A stretch of DNA of 64,000 nt. Origin: Glandiceps talaboti. Its lineage: Eukaryota; Hemichordata; Enteropneusta; Spengelidae. This document shows, one piece after another, positions 27,691 through 52,501 of the stretch. The stretch is taken from the NCBI RefSeq assembly GCF_964340395.1, contig NC_135556.1, positions 14,457,910 to 14,521,909 of the forward strand, read 5' to 3'. The position numbers were made by a program, and so were the translations under genes. Every line of letters begins with the position of its first letter. Positions within the stretch are counted from its first letter, which is position 1. The notes beneath the pieces were generated by a model. That model was not told the DNA's origin. It searched no databases and saw nothing but the letters and a program-made list of their open reading frames with translations.

Positions 27691-28000
27691 CATTTACTTA
27701 TTTTGCCAACTCAGAATACACCAAAACTTTACAAGAAACGCTTCAATTATTCTAATTGGTAGAATGACTTGTTTACGATGGTAGTAACAAACAATCTGGA
27801 TCTTTCACTCGTTTGCCAACAAACTGTAAATTTGTGTGATGCTGGTTTGATCACCCAAGTAATCATACATGCTTCAACACATTGACTATGTGAACACAAA
27901 GTTTGAAAACACTATTTGTGCAGTTGCAGCACCTGGTCTTTAAATCAAAGTCTGGGCATTTGTAGATCATGATTGTAGTTAATTTTTATCACATGTGTTC

Positions 28001-28072
<72 letters not shown>
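28001..28072. repeat. (CTGT)n microsatellite
   Basis: Tetranucleotide CTGT/GTCT tract of about 17 units with one TTGT interruption. Confidence 0.95.
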
Positions 28073-28073
<1 letters not shown>

Positions 28074-28821
28074 GCATTTTGGTACCTTACAATATACTGC
28101 TAATAAAAATAGAGGCACCATTCCTATACAAACATGCATAGTACCTCAGTCATTGATTTCACTTTGAAATATTGTAAAGAAGCCCTGGTCTACAAAGAGA
28201 ATAGGGTATTTGTGATGTCATCACCAGGTTTTCCCATAAACCCTTGCAGGAAGTCCCCTGAATGGCAGAACACACGTGTCACAAAGTAGGGCTTCATTAC
28301 AGGATTTCAAAGTCAAATACGTTACCAAAATGCTATGTTGTCACACAAAATCATATGGAGGTTGATAACAGTAATCAATACAAGTGTACTAAAGGCAGAA
28401 GTAAGTCTGAATGGACTTTACCTTTACCGTAATCCATAGTGGTGTTCACACCCTAAAGCAATGATCTATGATGACTGACTACTAACACTACATAGAAACT
28501 CATTTCCTTAGTTAGCACTTGCATTGTGTCTGACTTCTTTTTCTTACTTCTTGCTTCTTGCTTTGAAATGGAAGGCACTTGAGAGGGGTGAATAAAAACA
28601 TATTTGATCTGGAGAAAAATGTTGTTCTTACATGACACAACCTGGGATGGCCTTGCCTTGGCCTTGGCAATGTGTTGATACAATAATATCATACACACAA
28701 CAACCAAACAAACTGTCTGACACATTACCATTCACTTCATCATACTTGTTGACATGACAACATCTGATTTCACAATTCACTTTGTAATGCTTGTTGGCAT
28801 GACAACGGCTGATGTCACTCT

Positions 28822-31800
28822 TCACTTTGTGGTGCTTGATGGCATGACAACGGCTGATTTCAGTGACTTGCCTTTCAACTGTTGTCTCAAAAGTTCTCTC
28901 TGCTTCAAGTCCTCATTTTCCTGTTTCATTTTATAGCTTTTTAAAATTTTCCTCCTCAGATCATCTTCCTGCCTTTTAAGCCGTTCTACTTTTTTCTTTT
29001 CTTTAAGTTGCTTTCTTTTTTCTTGTGCCAGGATCCTCCTACGTTCAGCTTCTAGCTGTCTTTTCTTCTCCTCCTCTACTTCCTGTAGCCTCCTTTCAAC
29101 TTCTTGTTGCTGTTTTATCACCTAGAAAGAGGCAAGTATTGTTTTAACCTTTGTTCAATAATGTTAAGGGGTTCAGTTAGCATTGGAAATGAACAGGATT
29201 AAAATAAGACCCCTTAACTTGTACCTGATTTGCAACCACAGACAGACAGACACTTTTTATTTGCCTCCAATCCCATGACAATGATATGATATGATATGAT
29301 ATGATATGTGTTTTATTGTCATATATATACTGATACATATATAATGAAATGTGCATTGATTTTGCGTGTAATGAAAAATTTACAAAAACAATATTCTGTA
29401 GAGGACTCCTAACACGAAATTGATGCGTCAATAGAGAACTTAAATTGATTCATTAAGAGTGCGGACTGCAGTTGGGTAAAAGCTAAACAATGTGCGATTA
29501 GAACCTGATTTGATCGAACGGTACCGCTCGCCTGAGCGCATAAGTTGGAATAAATTACGTGCTGGATGGAAATCGTCTTTTACAATTGACTGAGCTCTTT
29601 TCTTTACTTGAGCGTTGTACAACTCATTAAGAAAAGGAAGTTGACATCCAATGATGCTACTGGCAGTGTTAACGATTCGATTGAGACGTTTCCGGTCATC
29701 AACTGTGGCATTGCCCCACCAAACGATGATTGACAGTGTCAGGACACTCTCAATCACCGCTCGGTAGAACTTAATCAACAGTCCCTGGCTGACACGGAAA
29801 CTTCTCAATCGTCTTAAGAAGAACAGTCTTTTCTGTGCTTTCTTCACAATATGATCAGTATTGATTTCCCATTTCAGATCGGCTGAGAGGTAAACACCGA
29901 GAAACTTAAAATACTGCACTATTTCAACCTCTGAGTTGTTGATGACTAGAGGAACGATATCAGATGGATTCCTTCGAAAGTCCACAATAATCTCTTTGGT
30001 CTTTTTGACATTCAGTTCAAGATTGTTTTCAGAGCACCATGTTATGATAGAGTTCACTTCATTACGATATGATGTTTCATCGTTTTTTATTAATCCGCCC
30101 ACGGTGGTGTCATCAGCAAATTTGATGATAAAATTATTATCAGACACAGTAACGCAATCATGGGTAAATAATGAGTATAACATTGGCGACAAATTACAAC
30201 CTTGAGGTGTACCAGTATTAAGAACTAGAGATTTCGAATAATTATTTCCAATTTTAACAACTTGTGATCGATCTAATAAAAAATGTAACACCCATTTACA
30301 TATACTAGCAGTAAGTCCTAGCGATATTAGTTTGTCATATAATCTAAAGGGTGAAATTGTATTGAAAGCTGAGCTGTAATCGATGAATAAAAGTCTGGAA
30401 TAGTTAGGTATTTTCTGGTCAAGGAAGCTCGTTACATTGAATAATGCTAATGAAATTGCATCCTCAACTGATCTGTTCTTTCTATAAGCAAATTGGTATG
30501 GATCAAGAGACGGTGGGAGTTTAGATCTAATGTACTGACTTACTAGAGTCTCTAAACATTTCATAACTATCGATGTTAACGCAACTGGACGGTAGTCGTT
30601 CAAACATGTAACCGGTGAACGCTTTGGCACAGGAATGATGATCGCTTGACAATAATGATTATATCATAACTGAGTTCATACTTTTCATAAAATCACTCAT
30701 ATTTTCTGGCTTTTCACAAATTTTTATGATTAACTAAGTTACTATGAAATCACTTTCCGAGTTTTTATGATATATTTCACTTTAAAGACATCTATTTGAT
30801 TTGTTACAACAACGGGTATACTTATTAATTGATGCAAAGATCCATCATTTTATACCTGTTTATTTTATAAATTTTTTTTACATCCCAGATTTTCCTGGGG
30901 TGGTGTCAAATTCAAGGACTTTAAAATGATTTTAGAAGTCCAAAATTTAGGAAATCCAGTACAAAATAAAAGTAAGACAATTCACCTTTGCTCTCTCTAG
31001 AAGTTCTGTCAGTAATCGCATGGATTCTAATTTTCTCTGAGCCAAAAGTATTTTCCTTTCTTCAAGGGCTATCTTTCGATGTAATTCACGTTCAGCTGCA
31101 AGTCTTTTCTTTTCTTGTTTTCTGAGTCTTCTTGCTTCCTCTCTGGCTTTCCGTCTTTCTTCTCTCCTTTGCAACTTTTCTAGTCGTTTCCTTTCCCTTT
31201 CTTTCTCCTCATCTTCAATTTTCTTTCTGTAACAAAATGACAACAACCACATAATCCTTACAATTCATATGTTTTGTAAACTATCAAGGGTTGGTAGAAG
31301 TTATAACGAAAGTTGAATATCACATAGCTAATATACATTAACGCCATCCCATCCATTCTTACTGTGTGAAGACTTTTACAGGAATCACCTAGTGTAAAAC
31401 CTTAGTGGATTCCAACCTATGGACCCTTCAAAAATGATGTCTGCATAACAAGGAATTTATGTTTCATGTATATTTCTTATGAAGCTATCACTACATGTAA
31501 TTTCAGTTCAGAACACTGCTTTGTATAAACTTGAATAAATGTAGCATTTCCCTTTCTTTTCACACTTAAAGTACACTCTACATAGTTTACACAATTTTGC
31601 ATTTTGCATGATTAACGAAAACTGAAATAACATAGAATAGAAATTGATACCAGATGCCATTAAATGTCTATTTTAGTTAGAGATAAAGTTGAACTTTTGG
31701 AATTGAGTTTGATGTGAATATGTACAAATGTAGCTTTCATCCAAACCACTCGGACATCATCAACATAAAAATAATTAAGCCATCTGTTCAATTAGTGATC

Positions 31801-33882
31801 GCCTAGTGGAGTCACCTGACAGTAGAGTTTTGAAACTGGTGGAAGGTTGTAGCCACAGTCACGGTTAAGTGACAGACGATGTTCTCAACTTTCAATGGAT
31901 TCACATATTTCCTAAATATCATTAGGGATGATTGCACAATGGTCACACAAGCTCAATAAACAAACTTTGTTAATTTACGGGGAGGGGGGGGGGGGGTCTT
32001 GTGACAGTGTGATTGCTGAACTTCATTTTCACACGACTAAATTTCGCAAACATTGTTTGTCTTAAATGAACAAAGTTCATTTATTGAGCTTGTGTGACAC
32101 TGTGCAATTGTCCCTTACACTGATAACATCTGAATGTTTGTTTGAGCAAAAACTTACATAGTTGCTTCAAACTAGATTGTACAAAGATAACTTTATCTCC
32201 ATCAACTGACTACATGGAGTTGCCAAATCATACCTTTCTTCATCTTTAATTCTTTCCTCTTCCTCTCTTTCTTTACGGATCCTCTCCTCTTTCTGTTTTT
32301 CAAGTTCCATCAATTTCTCTCTCTCAATAGTTCTCTTCTTGATGTTTTTATCACTGAGATGTTTTGTCTTATCAAAATCCACCTGATGACAGAATATTCA
32401 TTAAACTTTTACTAAAATTTCTCAAATGTAAATATGATGTTGAGCCAGCATGATTTAATATATTGAAAGACAGACAACCATGAAATGCTATTTAAAAAAA
32501 ACACTTTATGGTAGTGTTTCAAGAAAGCTTTTCTGGCTTACCATCCTAAGTAGGTGAATGTGAGAAAATGACAGAACCCCATGATACATGATTTAAAGTC
32601 AAAGAGTGGTGTGCTCGTGGTATTTGCATGAGTGCTTGCACTGTTCTCTGTGGCCATACTTTCACAACGCAAAGCAAGGGATAGTGCTGCAGAAAACAGA
32701 GCACAGGCATGAGTGCAAACACCATAGAGTACCCATACTGGCACCATAGACCCTCCACCAACGGTTGCTGGAGGGTTTATGCAGGCAATTAGGCATCATA
32801 GGGTTCTATTATAATATTATGTATGCTAATCCAAAACAGCAAATTACCATGAACATCACACCCTAAAATCACATGATTCCTAATACAGAAAATGACTGCA
32901 CCCTCATTTGCATACACGTATGCAATACTGTAGTGCAAATACCACTAGTATGCACCTGCACTGGTGCAAGTAATAACTGGTACTAATTATGTTGTCCTTC
33001 TTGTTCACTTTCTCCTCATGGTAAAATGATACCACTTGTGCCAAAAATAAAAATATAATTTTCAAACCAAGAAACAGTATGTCTTATGCATCTAGATAGA
33101 ATATTACTAACCTTTATGGTGGTAGTGTATGCCTTGCCATCATCTGCTTGATACAACAGTTTCATACCCTTGAAAGAAGTCATAGCCTTAACGAAACCAA
33201 TATACTCTGTAAACTGTACATATGCATCAAAGTTAAGATGTCCACCAAAAGTGAAAGTTTGAAAATTACTGGCACCACCGATATAGTTTTCCCTTCGATA
33301 TGGATCCAACATCGGAATGTCTACTTGGCGTACATCTCCATACTGTTCAAACACTTTCTTCACAATAAACTCACTGGGTTTTTCCGGGTCTTTCTTGGTT
33401 GCAAACCATCTACAAGGAAGGTTTTCCAAGTGAATTGTGTCTGGTCTCTCTCCTGGTTTATTTTCATTCATGTTCTTTGCATCACGGAAGAAACTATCCC
33501 AGAGATGTCTGGTAGGGAAGGCTGTCTTTGCTTCAGCTGCACGAACCCGAAGAATTTCAGAGAATCCACTTAGCTTGATGTTTTTGCCATCGAGGCGTGC
33601 AATCAAAGTTTTTATTAAGGACTTGGCTTCCACCTCACCTTCAAAGCGAATAAACTCTAGTGAACTTTTTGAAACTTTGAGTACTGAGAACTGGTCGGGT
33701 TTGATCATTTGTTTGATCTTCTCCATCACCTCCCAATTACTAATAGATTTACCTGGAATCTTCAGTTGCGGTAAAGTCACAGAAATATTTAATTTGGCTA
33801 CAGGTTTCAGGAACAGTCCTTGTTCTGCTAGCAGTTCTTCTGCTTCTGAAGTGTCCGAACACAACTGAGTTGCGACAGACAT
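28822..33882 (-). CDS. AKAP17A: A-kinase anchor protein 17A (AKAP17A/XE7) homologue
   Basis: A nuclear-speckle SR-related factor that affects splice choice and anchors PKA. Exons on the minus strand: 33882-33112 (ATG at 33882-33880), 32382-32234, 31226-30986, 29121-28822 (stop TGA); phases join to 486 codons. Residues 1-257 match human AKAP17A closely: SISNWEVMEKIK, FIRFEGEVEAKSL, ERPDTIHLENLPCRWFA, DIPMLDPYRR and TFGGHLNFDAYVQF, including the RRM-like fold at about 150-257. Then come FDKTKHLSD and a long Glu/Lys/Arg coiled coil (about 262-475), with the conserved EERKILLAQRKLESMRLLTE. It ends in KSLKSAVVMPSSTTK and lacks the long RS-rich tail of the ~695-residue human protein. Either the tail is absent in this lineage or more 3' exons exist. 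The last intron holds a LINE. Confidence 0.93.
29283..30646 (-). mobile_element. 5'-truncated non-LTR retrotransposon (Rex1/CR1-like) with open RT frame
   Basis: A minus-strand insertion in the AKAP17A intron. An uninterrupted frame (30630-29440, 396 codons) encodes a reverse transcriptase: LNDYRPVALTSIVMK, LFIDYSSAFNTI (motif A), NTGTPQGCNLSPMLYSLF (motif B), IIKFADDTTVGGLI (catalytic FADD) and KFLGVYLS, then a C-terminal ARNLFQLMRSGERYRSIKSG block as in Rex1/Babar proteins. The endonuclease and N-terminal RT part are missing: the coding sequence enters at IIIPVPKRSP. Its 3'UTR ends ATGACAATAAAAC plus about five copies of a 5-bp ATATC-type unit (29282-29310). TGACAAT at 29276-29282 and 30647-30653 is a candidate short target duplication. 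The open frame suggests a fairly recent insertion. Confidence 0.9.
31924..32116. mobile_element. foldback MITE (~190 bp) in AKAP17A intron
   Basis: The left arm AGGGATGATTGCACAATGGT then CACACAAGCTCAATAAA is mirrored by a right arm, TTTATTGAGCTTGTGTGACA then CTGTGCAATTGTCCCT. The arms are about 45-50 bp and the centre contains a poly-G tract (31980-31996). Non-coding, superfamily not recognised. Confidence 0.8.
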
Positions 33883-34442
33883 ATTGGAGGTCTGTCAGTG
33901 AATGGAACAACTTCAAGAGCTGAATCAGGTACCTTAACGTTTACCTTACGTTCTGTGGCTGATCACGTTGTAAACAACACTGAACACACATGATGCAGAG
34001 CCCGATCGTGAATCATTGCAACATCCAATTGTTATGGGGGTTCTTGAAGACGTACAAAGAATCTAATAAAGACAAGCCTCTTAGTTTGAGTTGAACTTTT
34101 AAGACGTACAATATCTATCCGAATAAAGCCACCATTTCATAAAAAATTACATCAAAACAGACACTCTCTTCACTTCTCGTACAACGACAGCGACATGTTG
34201 ACTCTAGCATTCTGGGAAAATTGTGCAGAAAGTTTCTTTTTTTTTACCAATGTGCATATTTGTACTAGAAAATTAGATGTCATACACACCAAAGGAAAGT
34301 TCCAACAGAAAATTAAAATATGTAAGTGTAGACATTCATCTAAAATAAAGAATTATGCGGTGCAATGTCTGAAATTTGAGTATGGCCATACTATAATAAT
34401 CCTCGAACGAGTGTGAGGTCAACCTTGAGGTCAAAGACTATC
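33883..34442. promoter_or_regulatory. bidirectional intergenic region AKAP17A / RARS1
   Basis: Only 560 bp separate the AKAP17A start (minus) from the RARS1 start (plus), so the two housekeeping genes are head to head and likely share a promoter region. No TATA box or CpG-rich island stands out by eye. The 5'UTRs and start sites cannot be placed. Confidence 0.55.
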
Positions 34443-47136
<12,694 letters not shown>

Positions 47137-47243
47137 ATAGAGTAAACTACAGACATAACGATTTGCCAGTACCTAGATAACATACATGAACCACCTTATC
47201 AAAGTTTTCCTCATGTCCAACAATATGTCACACAGATTGTAAT

Positions 47244-47460
47244 CCTGATTGGTTGGAAACAAATGATGTCATGCAAATACACTATCATGATTGGTTCAAA
47301 CACAGTGATGTCATACAGATACTGTAAATCTGATTGGTTCAATACCAATGATGCTCTACAGAAACAACAATAAACCTGATTGGGTTACTTGAAACCAATG
47401 AAAACTGTGATGTCATACAGATAGAACTGTAAAGCTTTTTGGTTGGAAAGCAATGATGAT
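47244..47460. repeat. degenerate minisatellite with CCAAT-like and CRE-like motifs
   Basis: About five units of 43-58 bp each contain GATTGGTT (inverse CCAAT); most also carry TGATGTCAT followed by ACAGATACTGTAAA. They begin 110 bp past the RARS1 stop, probably inside its 3'UTR. Confidence 0.75.
47369..47374 (+). terminator. RARS1: candidate RARS1 poly(A) signal
   Basis: The first AATAAA after the RARS1 stop codon (233 bp on). A second AATAAA lies at 47507-47512. Either could be used. Confidence 0.5.
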
Positions 47461-47632
47461 TATTTTCATTCATGATGGGTCTATCTCTTCCCAACGTGTA
47501 GTTACAAATAAATTAAATTTTTCAGATGCCAGTTTGCTAGACTGAGTTGTAATATTGCACTTGACACCTGTATCCATCCATTTTATGTTTCACTTTACCT
47601 AGCAATGCATTCCATTAATTAAATGCATCATA

Positions 47633-47792
47633 CAGTGACCAGCATAAAAGTAGTAGACACAACTGTGATTTTCAAGATAAACTCAATTGATAAGACCCCT
47701 GTATACAAACAATTACAATCAATGCCAAGTGTGGTATCTTGAAAATCTCAGTTGTGTCTATTCCTTTCACGCTGGTCAGGTGAAGTTCACTG
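47633..47792. mobile_element. mariner/Tc1-like MITE with TA target duplication
   Basis: A 160-bp element, CAGTGACCAGCATAAAAG ... TTCACTG. The long inverted repeats share TAGACACAACTG and GATTTTCAAGATA. The right arm has a ~10-bp insertion near its end. TA dinucleotides flank it at 47631-47632 and 47793-47794. Confidence 0.8.
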
Positions 47793-48844
47793 TAATTTGC
47801 ATATTAAACTACACACACCTGTCCTGTGCATGACACATTAACTACCAAGTTTTAGTTCATTATCCCATACCATATACTCTGTGTTAGTGTATGCAAACCA
47901 GATGTGTGTCGTTATCCCCATACAAATCCATTTCATATATTCTAACTGGCCAATAAAATGCCAAATTACTATTATGTTTAGTTGTAAATTTACTCACTTA
48001 CTTTACTGATGAATTCTAAATATAGGTAGCCATCTTTCAGAGCACATAACTAGTCTCTATCATGGTTTATGTATGAAAGAGGAAAACAGGTGTACTCCCA
48101 AAAAAGTGGAAAATATACCAAGCAGTATAACAGCTAGCCTGTACTAGATCCAACATACGTAACACATTATCAACTATCACTCAGAAGTCTGATAGGGTTG
48201 AACGACACTACATATCGTAAAGTTTATATAAAACAAAATCTTTTTATTGAGTGTACCTGTACTGATACTGGTATATCACTCAAGAGCCTGATGGAGCTGA
48301 ACAACATGACGCATCTTACAGTTTATATAAAAACGAGATCTTTTATTTAGTGTATTGGTGTCAAGGGTGCAATCCAAGATGGCTGCCTTAAATCTTGTAT
48401 TCACTTTTTCACAAACCATGTAATGATATCAATACAATATCTTAGAAATGTTGGTATACTAAGAAAAACTTACAGTATGCCACTGTATAATACTATAGTT
48501 TGAACTGAGCTTCCATACTATCAATTATTGTAATTCTCTTATCTTTAGCAAAGAAATAGATGTGAAAGTAACTATTTACATAGATTTTTCCATGTATCTC
48601 AGAATTTAATAACTGAAAATAAAATACAATACACAACCAAGATATGTTTTCGCTATGTTTTTTGTTGTAAATATTTGTAGAGTAAATTTGGAATTATTAT
48701 ATGTACAGATTCAATTCAAAAGTTGTAACTGTACTATCAAATATTGTATCTTCCTGCTTGTACTATTTGATGTGATTTTGACCTTTGAGTTTGAGGTCAT
48801 ATGTCAGCATTTGGCCATACTTCTTATTTCTCACCTTTCGTTTA

Positions 48845-49262
48845 TGCCACTCCAGAAAATAGAGACATTTTCATGAAGAGTCATTTCATGATTTTACATC
48901 ACCTACAATTACTTGCAATTTCAAAGAAACATCAATTTGATCATTTATAGGGTATCTTTGCCATGGGTTATTGCATCGTGGGAGTCTACGGACATAATGT
49001 ATTCAATGGTTGCACACTGAATATTCATAAGTTCAAATTGCCTGTACCCATCAGTGTAAAAAAATCTCATGAATATTCAGTGTGCAACTTGAATACATTA
49101 TTTCTGCTGACTCCCATAATGCAGTGTCCCACAGCAAAGAAGACACAAGATCAACTTGATGTTTCTCTGAAATCACAAGTAATTGTAAGTGAGTTGAAAT
49201 CATGAAATTACTCCAGAACCCATAATTTATAAAAATTACTTCTTTTCCTGGAGTAGTGGAAA
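48845..49262. mobile_element. foldback MITE, family A copy 3 (long form)
   Basis: The ends match copies 1 and 2 (CCAGAAAATAGAGACATTTT; inverse TCTTTTCCTGGAG). Unlike those, the centre is also an inverted repeat: GCATCGTGGGAGTCTACGG, TAATGTATTCAATGGTTGCA and CACTGAATATTCAT are mirrored by ATGAATATTCAGTGTGCAAC and TTGAATACATTAT. The whole ~415 bp could fold into one hairpin. Confidence 0.87.
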
Positions 49263-49504
49263 CTTTCTGGTACTTGCATTTAAACTCATAATAAGTGCAC
49301 TATATAAAGAGGATTATGGGAAATCCATTCAAATGCGAGAAGTTCAAACTAAAATAAAGAGCATCGACTTCGAGCTCCTGTGCTCATCTGCTTTTGTGTC
49401 AAAAAAGAGCAATGGGTGTCATATTTCATATATATTATATCATCGTTATCATCTATAAAGATGGAAATGTACATTGCATTGTCCTCACATCACTATGCAT
49501 GCGT

Positions 49505-49790
49505 TACAGATGTTACCTTTCTTATTATATTCAGTAACAACAATACAAGGACGACTTTGGCATTGTTATAAACAATTCCATTACCGGGATGCAAACTACA
49601 GTGTACGGTAGTTCTCATGTTTAAGTCAACAGGGCAATATGCTTGCACCAGTGTTTCAATACAGATTCTACCTTGCTTATTCTATTCGGTACAAACAATG
49701 ATATCTCAACAAAGACGACCCTGACATTGCTATAAATAATTTCATTACCAGGATGTAAACCACACCAGAGTTCTCGTTTGTTTCAAGTCA
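49505..49790. repeat. two diverged copies of a ~150-bp tandem unit
   Basis: Units at about 49505-49640 and 49657-49790 share, in order, ACAGAT(GT/TC)TACCTT, CTTATT..ATTC, a GACGAC block, TGACATTGCTATAAA-like sequence, TTACC(G/A)GGATG and AGTTCTC. Each unit ends TCAAGTCA or TTAAGTCA. They lie 1.6 kb upstream of the ARM-TIR-SAM gene. Confidence 0.7.
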
Positions 49791-51369
49791 TCGAATTGTT
49801 ATATTGAAAGTGTTTCTATCTATTTACTATTGTTTTATTGTCATTGATACCTTCATTAATTATACCTGGCTAAATCACAATCGCGACACTTCTATGAAGA
49901 CTTGGAATCATTAGTCTCGAAAACAAAATAGTTTTACAGAGTAGAAATGTTAAACCAGTTTGCCAAATTTACCAAACTTGAGATTATGGAGAGTGGAGAC
50001 GTGTAGAGCCATTCTATTTTGATAAATACACGTGTATGGGAATGCGTACCACGTATAGCAAACATTGCAGACCTGACACTACAAAGATACAATAGAATAG
50101 AGTGCTGTGACAATAATTCGATGCCGTTGTGGTGACCTCAATAACACCGTCTTGACAACACAGCATATGTACCTGTCGCTACAACACAACCCAACCACAT
50201 CAACAGTCTTTACTATGAGCACAGCCTACGGTGGCCCCTCGTTGCATTGCTTTCTGGTGAACAGATCTATGCTCACTGCAACTCCGAATGTCATAACCAG
50301 GTATAAGGAGATATTACAGGCAAGTACAGGATGCTTGACACCACTAGGTTGAATGGTAGCATACATGTACCTTGGAGTAATTATACTGACGTATTATGAC
50401 CCAGTGCTCTCAACTGATTACGACAGTGTCAACATTTATGAAAATGTCTATGGATAGTCTTACGAACATGTGATTTCTACAATTAGAGATATAGGCAAAT
50501 AAGTAACAAACTGGTGTAATATGTGACCTCAATTTCGCCGATATGATGATATGCTATCACATCCTTAGGGTGACTTGTATACAAACCAGACCTGTAAACT
50601 TTACAACCGTCTGTAAGGGACGAGATGAATAGTTCAATATAGGATAAAAAAAACCTAAATTCTTACAATTGTTTCAGACAGGGTAAATTCACTTTCACAT
50701 CAGTATGTAGTAGTACTATGTTGCGCTATGAATACAAAGCAAGCGCGTAGTGAAGAAAAATACAACGTGGTTCTCTGTCAACACGTTAATGTATTTAAGT
50801 GCCATACATTTACTATAGCGAAAATTCTTCTTCCATTTCTCAATTTGACGACATTTTAAAAATAAATATTTGTATTTAGGGTACAAAACATTCCATTAAA
50901 AGTAAAATCGTTCTTGTAGGATGAGAATAACATGGTTCAACTCCCCCACCCCACCCCGTCTTTTATCTTTCATTGAACTATTGATCTCGGCCCTAAGTTC
51001 CATGAACCGTATATATGAGAGACTAATTTTTTTTATTTGACCATCGACCTTATAAAATAGTATCCATTTATTTAATATCCATAATACCCATATGCCCAGA
51101 AAGTAGTTGTTCTTCTTATTCGTGCATTCCCTTTCGATCACCCATCTGTCAATCAGATACCAATGTTATATGCTTACAGATTTCTTATATTATCTACTAT
51201 TTATTGATAATGTAAATACATATTATATTATGTTCATGACAACCGAGTCATTATTTACCTCGAACAGGCTGTTGAAAAGAAATGCGGAAGGCTTAGTAAA
51301 TTGGAAAGATTGGAGGGAGATGTCGCCAGGTCGATTTGAAGGTGTTACGTCGTAAAATCACGTTGAAAT
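49791..51369. other. upstream region of ARM-TIR-SAM gene
   Basis: No supported exon. An 81-codon frame at 50107-50352 ends near a GTATAAGG donor-like site but resembles nothing known. No TATA box could be assigned with confidence. The gene's promoter and any 5'UTR exon probably lie here. Confidence 0.45.
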
Positions 51370-52310
51370 ATGGGGTGTTCTCCAAGTTCGACAAAGTCAC
51401 TGAATATCACCACACTGAGCGCCGAGGAATTAGAAAAACCTGTTGCAAAGATGGAGGAAGAAAACGAAACTAAGGTGTTTGATTACAGCTTAATAAAAGA
51501 CGACATTGACAAGATTAATGACGTCATGAATTTTCTCAGAACTCAGACAGATTTTACAAATGACGTCACCGAATATGAAACAGCGAGTAAGTTGATCCAG
51601 CTGCTCAATGACTACGATTCGAGTATTGGCCGGGAGAAATATGAACAATTCTCGAATTATTTAGCAGAACAAAATTACCAAGATTTGTATATCAAAATGC
51701 ATCACCAATTACATGCATCCGTACATGGCGATCGTCAAAGTCAGATCACTTTCCTTACTGTTGTCGGAGCTCTGGACACCGCCGCAGCTCTCCTTGGAAA
51801 CACGTGTGACTCGTCTCCGGAAATGTGTAAAAGGGTTGGAAAGGCGGGAGTGATTGGTCTCTTGGTTGACGAATTAGAAGAACTGAAAGAGTACGCCGCT
51901 ACATCAAAAGAACGAGATGATCGCAAAGACAACTATATCGAAACAGTGCTGTCAATCTTGCATAATAGCATACGTCTCTATGACAACAATCGGCCTTACT
52001 TTCGCACTGATGGGGTCGTTGAACTATTTCAGTACTATTTGGGTCTTGAAACTATCATCTTTAGAGCCCTAGCCTTGTTGATTTTACCCTACATTGTTGA
52101 CGAAGAAGAAAATGACAAAATTAATACTGGTAACGAAAATATAGAATTTCTCGTCACTTTATTAATGTCAGCTGTTGATACAGAGAACCACAGGGAAACG
52201 GATTATCAATTTCACGTAACAGAATTAGTTGATGGAATGACGAAGCTGGCTGTCAATGATGCCAATAAGGTAGAAGTACATTGTATACAAATTCAGCCAA
52301 TTCGCTGATC

Positions 52311-52370
<60 letters not shown>

Positions 52371-52450
52371 ATGTCTGTCTGTCTGTCTGTATGTAGTATG
52401 TATGTATGTATGTATGTATGTATGTATGTATGTATGTATGTATGTATGTA

Positions 52451-52501
<51 letters not shown>

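Larger units (their letters stand above)
20989..28821. other. LARP1 3' flank / LARP1-AKAP17A intergenic stretch
   Basis: No further protein exon is supported. The first part is probably the LARP1 3'UTR (T-rich, with poly-A and poly-T runs near 21940 and 22083-22099), but its end is unknown. No clear AATAAA was noticed close downstream of the stop; one lies at 26831. The stretch also holds a diverged tandem repeat (23150-23420), a LINE fragment, a foldback element and simple repeats. Confidence 0.55.

Noticed and set aside
29936-30205. 89-codon plus-strand frame
   Set aside because: Antisense shadow of the LINE reverse transcriptase.
33148-33868. Plus-strand frames of 141 and 143 codons
   Set aside because: Antisense shadows of the conserved first AKAP17A exon.
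50107-50352. 81-codon frame upstream of the ARM-TIR-SAM gene
   Set aside because: No similarity to known domains and no paired acceptor in phase with exon 51370, whose own ATG is in place.
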